From positions 1 to 64,000 of the forward strand of contig JWIT01000003.1 of assembly GCA_000949895.1 (NCBI GenBank): 64,000 bases of DNA, given 5' to 3'. The position numbers and the translations under genes were made by a program. Every line of letters begins with the position of its first letter. The stretch's first letter is position 1. Below, one piece after another: positions 1-9,601 of the stretch. This DNA comes from Agrobacterium arsenijevicii. Its GTDB lineage: Bacteria > Pseudomonadota > Alphaproteobacteria > Rhizobiales > Rhizobiaceae. Below the pieces are notes generated by a model, which made no database searches, was not told the origin of the DNA, and saw nothing but the letters and a program-made list of their open reading frames with translations.

Positions 1-1073
1 TTCGATCCCTCGAATTCGACGGCGGTGACCTGAACGGTCGCCGTCAAAGGTGCAACGGCGGGGGCCGTGGTGCCGGCGGCGGGCGCAGGCGTGTTGTTGG
101 CGGTTGCTGCTGCAGGCTGTTCCGGCTGCGCGGCTTGCGGGGGCTGAAGTGCGGAAGGGGCGGCCTCCGGCATGGCCAGCACGCGGCTTGCCTCGCCGGG
201 CTTGGAAACCATTGCCAGCAGTTCGCCCGCCTTGCCGTTGGGCACGGAAACGGTCGCCACTTCTTCGGATTGCGTCGCCTTGCCGGCAGTGTCGGTCGAA
301 CGCAGCACCAGCTCATGGTCGCCGGGCGGCAGCGGATTGTCGAAAACGGCGGCGAAATCACCGGAGCCGTCGATGGTCGTCTGGGCGATCACCTTGCCGT
401 TGCTGAGAATTTCCAGCTTGGAGCCGGGCTGTGCCTTGCCGGCGATTACAGCCGAGCCATCCGGCTCGACACGAAGCACGTCGAAAGTCGGCGCGCCGGA
501 ATTGGTCTGGGCAGCATCGGCAGGCTTTGCCGGTTCGGCTGCACCGTCGTCGGTGCCGGTGAAGACGCCAGCCAGACGACGAACCTGTGCTGCCGCAGCG
601 GCGGCGCTATCGGGCAGTCCGCGCAGGAAAACGCTGGTGCGTTCGGCCGCCGTGCGCGCCGTGGTGATGAGCCGCGACGTGGTTTCGTCCAGCGTTTCAG
701 GAATTTCGATATTGGTCAGTTCTTTCAGCGATGCTTCGACATTCTTGCGAGCCGTCGCGAAATCGGCGTCGGAGGGAACCTTGCTGTCGGCGAAAAGCGT
801 GGTCAGATCCTTGATCGACTGGGTTGCGGAGGCCGCCAAGCGCCCCACCTTGTCGGCAATATTGGCCGTCTCTTCGGCAGCGTCGGAGAGAATGTCTCCG
901 GCCTTGTCACCGCCCATTTCAACGCTGTTCTTCACGGCGTTGCCCGCTTCATTGATGGCGTCGCCGATCGGTTTGCCGTCATTGGAAATTCTTGGCAGGA
1001 CGAAAAAGATCATGAGCAGGGTCGCAATGCCCAGCACGATCAGCGCCAGCAAACCGGCTTTATTATTTTTCAT
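1..1073 (-). CDS. LysM-type/Ig-like envelope protein, C-terminus cut off by the window
   Basis: Reading from the ATG at 1073 toward base 1 gives about 357 codons with no stop, so the gene runs off the left edge. The N-terminus (MKNNKAGLLALIVLGIATLL) has a single membrane-anchor helix. Then comes a helical, Ala/Asp/Thr-rich stretch, an Ig-like beta region around residues 195-270 (LRVEPDGSAVIAGKAQPGS, FDNPLPPGDHELVLR) and a long Pro/Ala/Gln-rich linker. Rhizobial proteins with this layout usually end in a LysM peptidoglycan-binding domain, which would lie outside the window; that part is inference. Likely a periplasmic, membrane-anchored cell-wall protein. The large plus-strand frames over this region are shadows. 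It is divergent from the LOG-family gene. Confidence 0.7.
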   Translation of the reverse strand, partial: MKNNKAGLLALIVLGIATLLMIFFVLPRISNDGKPIGDAINEAGNAVKNSVEMGGDKAGDILSDAAEETANIADKVGRLAASATQSIKDLTTLFADSKVPSDADFATARKNVEASLKELTNIEIPETLDETTSRLITTARTAAERTSVFLRGLPDSAAAAAAQVRRLAGVFTGTDDGAAEPAKPADAAQTNSGAPTFDVLRVEPDGSAVIAGKAQPGSKLEILSNGKVIAQTTIDGSGDFAAVFDNPLPPGDHELVLRSTDTAGKATQSEEVATVSVPNGKAGELLAMVSKPGEASRVLAMPEAAPSALQPPQAAQPEQPAAATANNTPAPAAGTTAPAVAPLTATVQVTAVEFEGS

Positions 1074-1229
1074 CCTGGAATCTCCGGGTATTTTAAGCTT
1101 TTTACACGAGTTGAGATTGCTAGCGTCTTACCTTGCCCCAGACAAGCGGCGTGTGGCCAAAAGGCTATATTTGCAAGGGATTTCCCAAATTTTCTTGACG
1201 TGCCGCATCCGGCATAGTTCCTTCCCCTC

Positions 1230-1850
1230 ATGACGGACAAAAATACAGCGATTCGATCCATCTGCGTTTATTGCGGCTCCCAGCCTGGACGTGACCCGGC
1301 TCACATGGAAGCGGGCCGCGCGCTTGGGAAATCCATTGCCGAAAACGGCATTCGCCTCGTTTATGGCGGCGGCACCAAGGGCATCATGGGCGCGGTTGCC
1401 AGTGGCGTTCTTTCCAATGGCGGCGAAGTAACCGGCATCATACCGGAATTTCTGGTCGACATGGAGGCCACGCGCCATTCTCTCGGACAATTGAACGAGC
1501 TTGTCGTCACCAAGGACATGCATGAGCGCAAACATATGATGTTCGAGCGCTCGGATGCCTTCGTGACGCTGCCGGGTGGTGTCGGCACACTGGAAGAGAT
1601 CGTCGAGATCATGACCTGGGCGCAGCTTGGCCGCCACGCCAAGCCGATGGTTTTCGCCAATATCAACGGCTTCTGGAACCCGATGCTGGAACTGGTGCAG
1701 CATATGCGCGATCAGGGTTTCATCCATCGCGCCCATCTTCTCAACCCGCTTGTCATCGACGAGGTGAAGGACATCGTGCCCGCCATCATCGAGCGGGCGC
1801 TGGCGCAGCAGAACCCGGAAGGCGACCCTTCGGTAATCTCCCGTCTTTAA
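1230..1850 (+). CDS. LOG-family (TIGR00730) nucleoside 5'-monophosphate phosphoribohydrolase
   Basis: 206 residues, the usual length for the LOG/YvdD family of the Rossmann lysine-decarboxylase-like fold. The diagnostic PGGVGTLEE motif is present (about residues 112-120), with an upstream glycine-rich GGGTKGIMG loop. Family members cleave cytokinin riboside or purine/pyrimidine 5'-monophosphates into base plus ribose 5-phosphate; older annotations call them lysine decarboxylases, which is wrong for this motif. The ATG at 1230 starts directly at the conserved N-terminus (IRSICVYCGS). A hairpin follows the stop at 1866-1890. The substrate (cytokinin or general nucleotide) cannot be read from sequence. 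Confidence 0.88.
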   Translation: MTDKNTAIRSICVYCGSQPGRDPAHMEAGRALGKSIAENGIRLVYGGGTKGIMGAVASGVLSNGGEVTGIIPEFLVDMEATRHSLGQLNELVVTKDMHERKHMMFERSDAFVTLPGGVGTLEEIVEIMTWAQLGRHAKPMVFANINGFWNPMLELVQHMRDQGFIHRAHLLNPLVIDEVKDIVPAIIERALAQQNPEGDPSVISRL

Positions 1851-1865
1851 GCTTCGGGAAACCGT

Positions 1866-1897
1866 TAACGAACCGCCAAGCGGTTCGTTATAATTTT
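1866..1897 (+). terminator. Hairpin after the LOG-family gene
   Basis: An 11-bp inverted repeat (TAACGAACCGC / GCGGTTCGTTA, 3-nt loop, 1866-1890) lies 16 nt after the LOG stop and is followed by TAATTTT. The weak T tract makes it a plausible but not ideal intrinsic terminator. Confidence 0.5.
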
Positions 1898-2043
1898 AAG
1901 TGTATATTAATAGAGATTTGACTGCGGCATCGCCCCGCCCGCTCTTTTTATGGCTCCGCGCCTGATCCTGTGCCAGCGTCAATCCGGTGTTGGCTGATCG
2001 CGGATTTTGATTTCGCCGCCATGAGAGCGGGGTTCATTGGGGA

Positions 2044-3804
2044 ATGATTGCTTTTTTGGTGCGGCTGAAAAGCCAGGCACATTTTATTATTCAGAGAAGC
2101 CCGTTTCAGGGCAGGGATGCGATCCTCGGTTCGGCTGCCCGCCGCCGGGTTGAGGCGAAAAAGCGGCTCGGCATATTGATCGCCGGCTTCGCCGTCATCT
2201 TTGGCGTTGTTACCGCCCGTCTCGTCCAATATGGCCTCTCAGAACCCGTCGCGACCGCATGGATCAACACCGGTGCCACCGCAGTCGCCTCCCGGCCCGA
2301 TATTATCGACCGCAACGGCACGCTGCTCGCAACCGATCTCAACATGGTGTCGCTTTATGCCGATCCGCGCAGGATCGTCGATGCGGACGAGGTGGTGGAG
2401 AAGCTCGCAACCGTGATCCCCAATCTCGACTGGCGCGAGACGCACCGCAGATTGCGCTCGGACACCGGTTTCCAATGGCTACGGCGCCAACTCACACCGC
2501 GCCAGCAGTCGGATATCCTCGACCTCGGCATACCCGGCATCGGTTTCCGGCCGGAAAAGCGGCGTTTCTATCCGGGCGGCCCCACGGCTTCGCATATCAT
2601 CGGCCACGTTAATGTCGACAATCAGGGCCTTGCCGGCATGGAGCGTTATCTCGACCAGCAGGGGCTGGCCGATCTGCGCGCCGTGGGTCTCGCCAGCGGC
2701 GCACCGCTGGAGCCGGTGAGGCTGTCGATCGATCTCAGGGTACAGAACATCGTTCGCGAGGTCGTGCTGAAGGCGAAAAGCGCCTATCAGGCGGAAGCGG
2801 CGGGATCGGTGATCCTCGATGTGGAGACGGGCGAGGTGCTGGCCATGGCCTCGGTGCCGGATTACGATCCGAACGAGCCTTCCCGCACCCTTGCCGATGG
2901 CAGCATCGACAGGGAGTATGAAAAGGGCTGGTTCAACCGCATGAGCAATGCGACCTTCGAGATGGGCTCCACCTTCAAGAGCTTCACGCTCGCCATGGGA
3001 CTGGATGCCGGTGCGATCACACTGAATTCAGTGGTGGATGCGTCGCGGCCCATCCGCATGGGCGGCTTCACCATCAAGGATTTCAAAGGCAGGAACCGCC
3101 CGCTTTCGATCCCGGAAGTATTTCAATATTCATCGAATATCGGCACGGCGGCGGTCGCCGACAAGGTTGGGGTCGAAGGCCACCAGCAGTTCCTGACGAA
3201 GCTCGGGCTTCTCTCCAGAATGGACACGGAAATGCCGGGCGTGGCGACACCGACCCAGCCGAGAACATGGAAGAAGATCAACTCCGTCACCATCTCCTTC
3301 GGGCATGGCGTTGCCACCACCCCATTGCAGACGGCGGTCGCCGCCGCAGCCCTCATCAATGGCGGAAGCCTGATCTCGCCGACCTTTCTGCCGCGTTCGA
3401 AAGAGGCGGCGGCGTCGCTTTCCCGCACCGTCGTCAATCAAAAGACCAGCGCCGATATGCGCTATCTTTTCAACTGGAACGGCATCAAGGGGTCGGGCCG
3501 GGGTGCGCAGGTAGAGGGATTTCATGTGGGTGGCAAGACCGGAACCGCCGACAAGGTGATCAATGGCCGTTATGCCAAGGATATCAACTTCAACGCCTTC
3601 GTTGCCGGTTTTCCGATGCACAAGCCGAAATATGTCGTGCTGACGATGATCGATGCCCCGAGGACCGGCGTGAATGGTGGGCGCACGGCGGCCTCGACCG
3701 CAGCACCCATGACCCGCGAAATCATCACCCAGACGGCGGCCCTTCTCGGGGTCAAGCCACGCTTCGGTTATGACGCGACACCGCAATTGCTGGTCGATTA
3801 TTGA
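2044..3804 (+). CDS. Class B penicillin-binding protein (FtsI/PBP3-like), orphan copy
   Basis: 586-residue peptidoglycan D,D-transpeptidase of the FtsI type. A membrane anchor lies near residues 40-62 (LGILIAGFAVIFGVVTARLV), then a PBP dimer domain, then the transpeptidase domain. All three catalytic motifs are visible: STFK (Ser309), SSN (363-365) and KTG (498-500). It stands alone, with no mraW, ftsL or murE beside it, so it is not the dcw-cluster ftsI. Agrobacterium is known to carry two PBP3-type proteins, and this fits the second one (PBP3b). The gene is convergent with the RarD-like gene and is followed by a short palindromic repeat. The start is the first ATG after a GGGG-containing leader; a slightly later start cannot be excluded. 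Confidence 0.88.
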   Translation: MIAFLVRLKSQAHFIIQRSPFQGRDAILGSAARRRVEAKKRLGILIAGFAVIFGVVTARLVQYGLSEPVATAWINTGATAVASRPDIIDRNGTLLATDLNMVSLYADPRRIVDADEVVEKLATVIPNLDWRETHRRLRSDTGFQWLRRQLTPRQQSDILDLGIPGIGFRPEKRRFYPGGPTASHIIGHVNVDNQGLAGMERYLDQQGLADLRAVGLASGAPLEPVRLSIDLRVQNIVREVVLKAKSAYQAEAAGSVILDVETGEVLAMASVPDYDPNEPSRTLADGSIDREYEKGWFNRMSNATFEMGSTFKSFTLAMGLDAGAITLNSVVDASRPIRMGGFTIKDFKGRNRPLSIPEVFQYSSNIGTAAVADKVGVEGHQQFLTKLGLLSRMDTEMPGVATPTQPRTWKKINSVTISFGHGVATTPLQTAVAAAALINGGSLISPTFLPRSKEAAASLSRTVVNQKTSADMRYLFNWNGIKGSGRGAQVEGFHVGGKTGTADKVINGRYAKDINFNAFVAGFPMHKPKYVVLTMIDAPRTGVNGGRTAASTAAPMTREIITQTAALLGVKPRFGYDATPQLLVDY

Positions 3805-3814
3805 CTCCGACTTC

Positions 3815-3842
3815 CCTCATTCCTGTGACAAGCACAGGAATT
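3815..3842. repeat. Short palindromic intergenic repeat, copy 1
   Basis: ATTCCTGTG-ACAAG-CACAGGAAT (3819-3841): a 9-bp perfect stem with a 5-nt loop, preceded by CCCTC. It lies in the gap between the convergent PBP and RarD-like genes. The same unit occurs twice in inverted orientation at 56.8-56.9 kb. It could also form a bidirectional transcript end. Confidence 0.75.
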
Positions 3843-3873
3843 AGGAAGGAAAGAAATCCCGACGCCACAAGCT

Positions 3874-4782
3874 CTATCGCTTGAGCCGCAGCAGGCTCGA
3901 GCCGGTATAGATCGCCAGCGCCACCCAGATCATCGCAAAGGCTGCCATCCGCACCATGTCGAAGGGTTCCTTGAAGATGAAGATGGCAATGAGGAAGATC
4001 ATCGTCGGCGCGATATATTGCATGATGCCGATGGTCGACAGCCGCAGGAGCTTTGCACCGTTGCCGTAAAGAATGAGCGGAACGGCGGTGATGAGGCCGC
4101 TGGCGACCAGAAGCCAGGTGTCGGTCGCGTTACCTGCCATGAAATGCGCCTGTCCGCTGAAGCCCAGCCATGCCATGACCAGAACGGCGGGGACGGAGAG
4201 AAGCATGACTTCGAGCAGGAAGCCCTGTGTGGCGCCAATCGGCAGCGTCTTGCGGAAGAAGGCGTAAAAGCCCCAGGAGACGGTGAGCACGATGGAAACC
4301 CACGGCAGGCTGCCCGCATGCCAGGTAAGGATCGCGACTGCAAGCGCCACCAGAACGATTGCGGCGATCTGCGCGGGATAGAGCTTTTCCTTCAGGAGTA
4401 CTGCACCGAGAAAGATGCTGAACAGCGGATTGATGAAATAACCCAGCGCCGCATCGAGCGCGCGGCCCGCGCCGATCGACCAGATATAGACGCCCCAGTT
4501 TATGCTGATTAGAGCGGCCGTCAGGCTCGCCATGGCAAGCATTTTCGGGTTTTTCAGTGCCGCCCTGATTTCTGCCGTCCGGCCGATCGCGATGAGCACG
4601 GCGGCGGCAATCGGCACCGACCAGATGACGCGGTGAACGATGACCTCGATCGGCGAAATATGCGCAACCGCCTTCATGTAGAGGGGAAGGAACCCCCACA
4701 GCAGATAGGCGGAAAGCGCGAAAGCAAAACCGCGCGCGCTATCGCCGCCCTCTTGGGCCGGGAGCGTTTTATCGAGTGCCAT
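3874..4782 (-). CDS. rarD: RarD-type EamA-family inner-membrane transporter
   Basis: 302-residue polytopic protein of the drug/metabolite transporter superfamily. It has about ten hydrophobic helices and the RarD-typical opening GFAFALSAYLLWGFLPLYMKA, with HRVIWS after the second helix. RarD proteins (chloramphenicol-sensitive phenotype in E. coli) are EamA permeases whose natural substrate is uncertain. The ATG at 4782 is followed at once by a short charged N-tail and the first helix. It is convergent with the PBP gene and not obviously in an operon. Confidence 0.88.
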   Translation of the reverse strand: MALDKTLPAQEGGDSARGFAFALSAYLLWGFLPLYMKAVAHISPIEVIVHRVIWSVPIAAAVLIAIGRTAEIRAALKNPKMLAMASLTAALISINWGVYIWSIGAGRALDAALGYFINPLFSIFLGAVLLKEKLYPAQIAAIVLVALAVAILTWHAGSLPWVSIVLTVSWGFYAFFRKTLPIGATQGFLLEVMLLSVPAVLVMAWLGFSGQAHFMAGNATDTWLLVASGLITAVPLILYGNGAKLLRLSTIGIMQYIAPTMIFLIAIFIFKEPFDMVRMAAFAMIWVALAIYTGSSLLRLKR

Positions 4783-5000
4783 GGGAGTACCGCCAATTAT
4801 TAGGGATAGCCGCTTTTATAGCGGATCGGCGTGGCGGCGGCCAATTCATTTCCGTGAAGCGTTCATGAGAAAAACTGCATGAATAAAAGGCGCTTTGCCC
4901 TTGAAACGGGCTGCCGTTGCCGCCGGACGGATGATTGCTGCTGGAAAGCCCGCGTGAATCATTCTCTCATCCGGCCGCTGCAAGGTTCTGAAAGGGCTGA

Positions 5001-5957
5001 TTATTTACCGGCAAAACGGTCGTTTGCGCGGATCAGCTGGTCGAGAATGCCGGGTTCGCTCAGCGAATGTCCGGCCGCCTCGATGATATGGAAATCCGCC
5101 TTCGGCCACGCCTTGGCGAGCTGCCAGGCATATTTCAGCGGGCAGGGCATGTCGTAACGCCCATGCACGATGACACCCGGAATATCCCTGAGTTTGCCGG
5201 CATTGCGCAACAATTGCTCATCCTCCAGCCAGCAGCCATTGACGAAGAAGTGGTTTTCGATGCGGGCGAAAGCGATGGCATATTTGTCCTCGCCGAAATC
5301 CTCGACACGTTCCGGATCGGTAACCAGCGAAATGGTCGCCCCTTCCCACTGGCTCCATGCCCTGGCGCATTCCAGCTTCTTGGTCTCATCCGTGCCGGTG
5401 AGGTAGCGGTTATAGGCCTGCATCATCTCGCCGCGCTCGGCTTCAGGAATGGGAGCGATGAAGTTTTCCCAGCGATCGGGATACATTTCGGATACGCCGA
5501 ACTGATAATACCAGTCCAGCTCCGGTTTGGTGACGGTGTAGATGCCGCGCAGAACCAGCTCGCTGACGCGCTGGGCATGGGTCTCGGCATAGGCGAGCGC
5601 CAGCGTCGAGCCCCAGGAACCGCCGAAAACCAGCCATTTTTCAAAGCCGCAGAGCGCGCGCAGTTTTTCGATGTCGGCGACCAGATGCCAGGTGGTGTTG
5701 GCTTCCAGTTCCGCATGCGGCGTGGAGCGGCCGCAGCCGCGCTGATCGAACAGGATGACGTCATAAAGTGCGGGATCAAAAACGCGGCGATGCGTGGGGT
5801 TCACCCCGCCGCCCGGACCGCCATGCAGGAAAACCGCCGGTTTTGCACCGCGTGTGCCCACCCGTTCCCAATAGATCGTGTGGCCATCACCGACATCAAG
5901 CATGCCGGTCTCGAAGGGTTCGATCTCTGGGTAAAAGCTGCGCAGTTCCTGCTTCAT
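5001..5957 (-). CDS. pip: Prolyl aminopeptidase (proline iminopeptidase)
   Basis: 318 residues, alpha/beta-hydrolase fold, peptidase family S33. It has the oxyanion-loop HGGPGGG (about residues 45-51), FDQRGCGRS, the nucleophile elbow GGSWGS (about 112-117), and a C-terminal HGRYDMPCP / AAGHS that supply the Asp and His. It releases N-terminal proline from peptides in the cytoplasm. Its ATG overlaps the stop of the upstream GFA gene by four bases (ATGA, 5954-5957), making it the last gene of an overlapping same-strand run with three GFA genes. Confidence 0.93.
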   Translation of the reverse strand: MKQELRSFYPEIEPFETGMLDVGDGHTIYWERVGTRGAKPAVFLHGGPGGGVNPTHRRVFDPALYDVILFDQRGCGRSTPHAELEANTTWHLVADIEKLRALCGFEKWLVFGGSWGSTLALAYAETHAQRVSELVLRGIYTVTKPELDWYYQFGVSEMYPDRWENFIAPIPEAERGEMMQAYNRYLTGTDETKKLECARAWSQWEGATISLVTDPERVEDFGEDKYAIAFARIENHFFVNGCWLEDEQLLRNAGKLRDIPGVIVHGRYDMPCPLKYAWQLAKAWPKADFHIIEAAGHSLSEPGILDQLIRANDRFAGK

Positions 5958-6439
5958 GTTTCACTTTCCTTCGGTGGCCATTTGGCCGTGTCGTGGTCGG
6001 GGTGCTGCCGGTTGTTCACCGGTACTCGGTTGCCATCCGGCACAGGTTCGGGTTCCACCGGCAAGCCATCGAGTTCGGCGAACCAGTGTATTTTGCTGCC
6101 CAGATTGGACTGCGCCTCGGGTTTTACCCGCTCCGGCTCGTCCAGCGAGCCAAGGGTGATGTTGATGAAATCGGCATCCGGTATGTCGTAGAAAAGCGGC
6201 GTGCCGCAACGCCCGCAAAAGCCACGGCGGACATCATCGGAGGATTGAAACCACGAAGGCTCGCCACGGGTCATTTCAAATTTTGCGCGGCTGCTTGCGG
6301 CAAGCGGCATGAAATAATTGCCGGCCGCCTTCTGGCACATCCGGCAATGGCACACATGCGGATAGCGCAAACTGCCCTCAACGCGGTAACGCACGGCCCC
6401 GCATTGGCATCCACCACTGAAGTTTTCGATAGCACTCAT
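5954..6439 (-). CDS. GFA-family zinc protein, copy 1 of 3
   Basis: 161 residues. It has the Glutathione-dependent Formaldehyde-Activating (GFA/CENP-V) fold signature: GGCQCGAVRYRVEG at residues 9-22, CHCRMCQKAAG near 32-42, and CGRCGTPLFY near 77-86, which together give the two Cys zinc sites. The founding Gfa adds formaldehyde to glutathione, but most paralogues have no proven substrate and that name should not be taken as a function here. The tail carries QHPDHDTAKWPP, shared with the next two genes. It overlaps both neighbours by ATGA. Confidence 0.9.
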   Translation of the reverse strand: MSAIENFSGGCQCGAVRYRVEGSLRYPHVCHCRMCQKAAGNYFMPLAASSRAKFEMTRGEPSWFQSSDDVRRGFCGRCGTPLFYDIPDADFINITLGSLDEPERVKPEAQSNLGSKIHWFAELDGLPVEPEPVPDGNRVPVNNRQHPDHDTAKWPPKESET

Positions 6440-6900
6440 GCGCGGTCGTCTTCCGGCGGCCAGACCTTGGTGTCGTGGTCCGGGTGCTGGAATGAGGTGA
6501 TTTCCGCTTCATCCACGCCCTGTTCCACGGCCGGTTTGCCGAACAGCTGCTCGATCCACGGCATGCGCTTGTGGAAATTGACCTGCACCTGCGGTTCGAT
6601 GCGCTCCGGCTCGTCGAAAGCGCCGATGGCGATCTCCACGCCGCCAGGATAATGATAGGTCAGCGGCGTGCCGCATTTGCTGCAGAAACCGCGATGGATT
6701 TTGGCCGACGAGCGGAAGAGGGAAGGCTGGCCGCGTGTCCATGTCAGATGCGCCTGATCGGCGCTGACGAGCGCGCCGAAGAAATTGCCGAAATGTTTCT
6801 GGCACATGCGGCAGTGGCAGATGGAGGCTCGGCCAAGCTTGCCCGCATGGAACCGCACGGCGCCGCATTGGCAACCGCCGGAAAAACCCGTTTCACTCAT
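6436..6900 (-). CDS. GFA-family zinc protein, copy 2 of 3
   Basis: 154 residues with the same cysteine pattern as its neighbours: GGCQCGAVRFHAGK, CHCRMCQKHFGNFFG, CSKCGTPLTYHYPGG. The tail is QHPDHDTKVWPPEDDRA. It shares its last four bases with the start of copy 1 (6436-6439) and its ATG touches the stop of copy 3 (TAATG, 6898-6902). This implies coupled translation from one transcript. Its middle (IGAFDEPERIEPQVQVNFHKRMPWIEQL) differs enough from copy 1 that the duplication is not recent. Substrate unknown. Confidence 0.9.
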   Translation of the reverse strand: MSETGFSGGCQCGAVRFHAGKLGRASICHCRMCQKHFGNFFGALVSADQAHLTWTRGQPSLFRSSAKIHRGFCSKCGTPLTYHYPGGVEIAIGAFDEPERIEPQVQVNFHKRMPWIEQLFGKPAVEQGVDEAEITSFQHPDHDTKVWPPEDDRA

Positions 6901-7373
6901 TATTTGTTCTCCGGTGGCCAGCTCTCGGTGTCGTGGTCGGGATGCTGATAAGAAACGAGATCGGCGAGGTAGTCCGCCGAGGTCAGGTCATCTTCCGTCG
7001 GGACTGCGGGCAAAGTGTGGATGCTGTCGACGAAATCGATCTTGCGCTCAACACCCCATTGTACGGTGGGCGGCAAGGCGGCGGGATCATCGAAAGCACC
7101 GGCCGCAACCGCCATGCCATCCGGCGCCTCATAGGTCAGCGGCGTGCCACATTCAGGGCAGAAACCGCGCTTGACGACGCTGGAAGACTGAAACCGTTTC
7201 GGCTCGCCGCGCGTCCATTCGAATTCGACCTCGCGCACCGAAACCAACGGCGCATAATAGGCTCCAAAAGCCTTCTGGCACATGCGGCAATGGCAGACCG
7301 AGCTGTCTTTCAAGTCGCCAGTCGCACGGAAACGGATCGCGCCGCACTGGCATCCGCCTGTGTAGGTGGTCAT
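6900..7373 (-). CDS. GFA-family zinc protein, copy 3 of 3
   Basis: 157 residues, starting at MTTYTGGCQCGAIRF. The open frame continues far upstream, but the ATG at 7373 is chosen because it has AAAGGAGGCCCAACC just ahead of it and because the GFA domain begins six residues later. The zinc-site motifs are CQCGA, CHCRMCQKAFG and CPECGTPLTY; the tail is QHPDHDTESWPPENK. The start overlaps the 3' end of the broken DUF559 gene by ATGA (7370-7373). It is the first intact member of the overlapping GFA-GFA-GFA-pip run. Confidence 0.9.
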   Translation of the reverse strand: MTTYTGGCQCGAIRFRATGDLKDSSVCHCRMCQKAFGAYYAPLVSVREVEFEWTRGEPKRFQSSSVVKRGFCPECGTPLTYEAPDGMAVAAGAFDDPAALPPTVQWGVERKIDFVDSIHTLPAVPTEDDLTSADYLADLVSYQHPDHDTESWPPENK

Positions 7374-7738
7374 GGTTGGGCCTCCTTTATCGTTCGAACA
7401 ATATGGAGACAGACATTGTCTATGTCTTTCAGAATATCGTCGTTCCAGAAACGGAGGACGGTCCAGCCGTCTTTCTGAAGCCGCGCCGTTCGTTCCTGAT
7501 CGTATTGTAGCGCTGCCTCGGTTGTATGTTGGGAGCCATCGATCTCGATAATTAGGCGATGATCCGAACATGCGAAATCGACGATAAAACCGGCAATCGG
7601 CATTTATCTGCGGAAACTTAACCCCTCGAGGCGATGCGCGCGAATAGCATTCCAGAGCTTCAGTTCGGCATCCGTCATTACTTTCCGCATCTGCTTCGCA
7701 TATTTGCGATGCATCGGGTCTACGTCCGCGTGTGGCAT
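7370..7738 (-). pseudogene. DUF559 / Vsr-like endonuclease-domain gene broken by one in-frame stop
   Basis: Reading from the ATG at 7738, 44 codons (MPHADVDPMHRKYAKQMRKV ... GLSFRR) run in frame into a TAA at 7604-7606. The same frame then continues at once with MPIAGFIVDFACSDHRLIIE ... to the stop at 7370. Intact DUF559 proteins read FRRQ followed by a P-I/V-x-x-F-I-V-D-F block at this point, so the TAA sits where a CAA (Gln) codon is expected: a single C-to-T change explains it. The nuclease-like core (DFACSDHRLIIEIDGSQH) is otherwise intact. The 77-residue remnant alone lacks the N-terminal helices. It lies upstream of, and overlaps, the GFA operon. Confidence 0.82.
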
Positions 7739-7821
7739 GATTGGTTCGCCAGTTAGCTGCCTCATCGTAGATTGGTTGAGGTAACTTAAAATCGCAAGCA
7801 GATTGTGGTGACTGTAGTAGA

Positions 7822-7975
7822 CCCCCCTCTGCCCTGCCGGGCATCTCCCCCACAGGTGGGGAGATCAGCTGGAAGCATACTCCCGCTCCATATTCAGCGT
7901 TAAAGATGGGCGAGCGATAACAGCGATTAATCTCCCCACCTGTGGGGGAGATGCCCGGCAGGGCAGAGGGGGGTA
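7822..7975. repeat. RIME-like large palindromic element, copy A
   Basis: Two perfectly complementary 45-nt arms (7822-7866 and 7931-7975) are separated by 64 nt. Each arm contains its own inner palindrome (ATCTCCCC ... GGGGAGAT). A second, slightly diverged copy lies at 23345-23500. The size, arm structure and intergenic placement match the rhizobial intergenic mosaic (RIME-type) elements. It sits just downstream of cysS, so it may also fold at the 3' end of that transcript. Confidence 0.88.
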
Positions 7976-8003
7976 AGCCTCCAGCCGCAGCTGAAGCAGC
8001 AGC

Positions 8004-9389
<1,386 letters not shown>

Positions 9390-9601
9390 GCGGGTGTTCC
9401 CTAAAGGCAGTCAATTGTCCTGACCGGACCGTTTGTCTGTTGGACCTTGCGGGGAGACGAAAACGATCTGGCCGGTGGCGAACCAGCAAAAATTATTCAG
9501 CAGCAGGTGCAGATCGTTGTTTTCATGCCTTGCCTTATGGCGTGCCGGTCATGCGCGGTCAAGCGTTTCTCGCGGGTGCCAGAACCGCCTTGACCAAAAG
9601 T

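Noticed and set aside
135..1233. Two overlapping plus-strand frames of about 350 codons
   Set aside because: They lie opposite a minus-strand frame with a clear membrane anchor and Ig-like region; their translations show no family pattern and are typical GC-rich shadows.
5954..7373. GFA genes as a proven formaldehyde detoxification operon
   Set aside because: Most GFA-family members lack a proven reaction, and no glutathione-dependent formaldehyde dehydrogenase is adjacent.
7822..7975. CRISPR-like repeat
   Set aside because: Only two arms in inverted, not direct, orientation and no regular spacers or cas genes.
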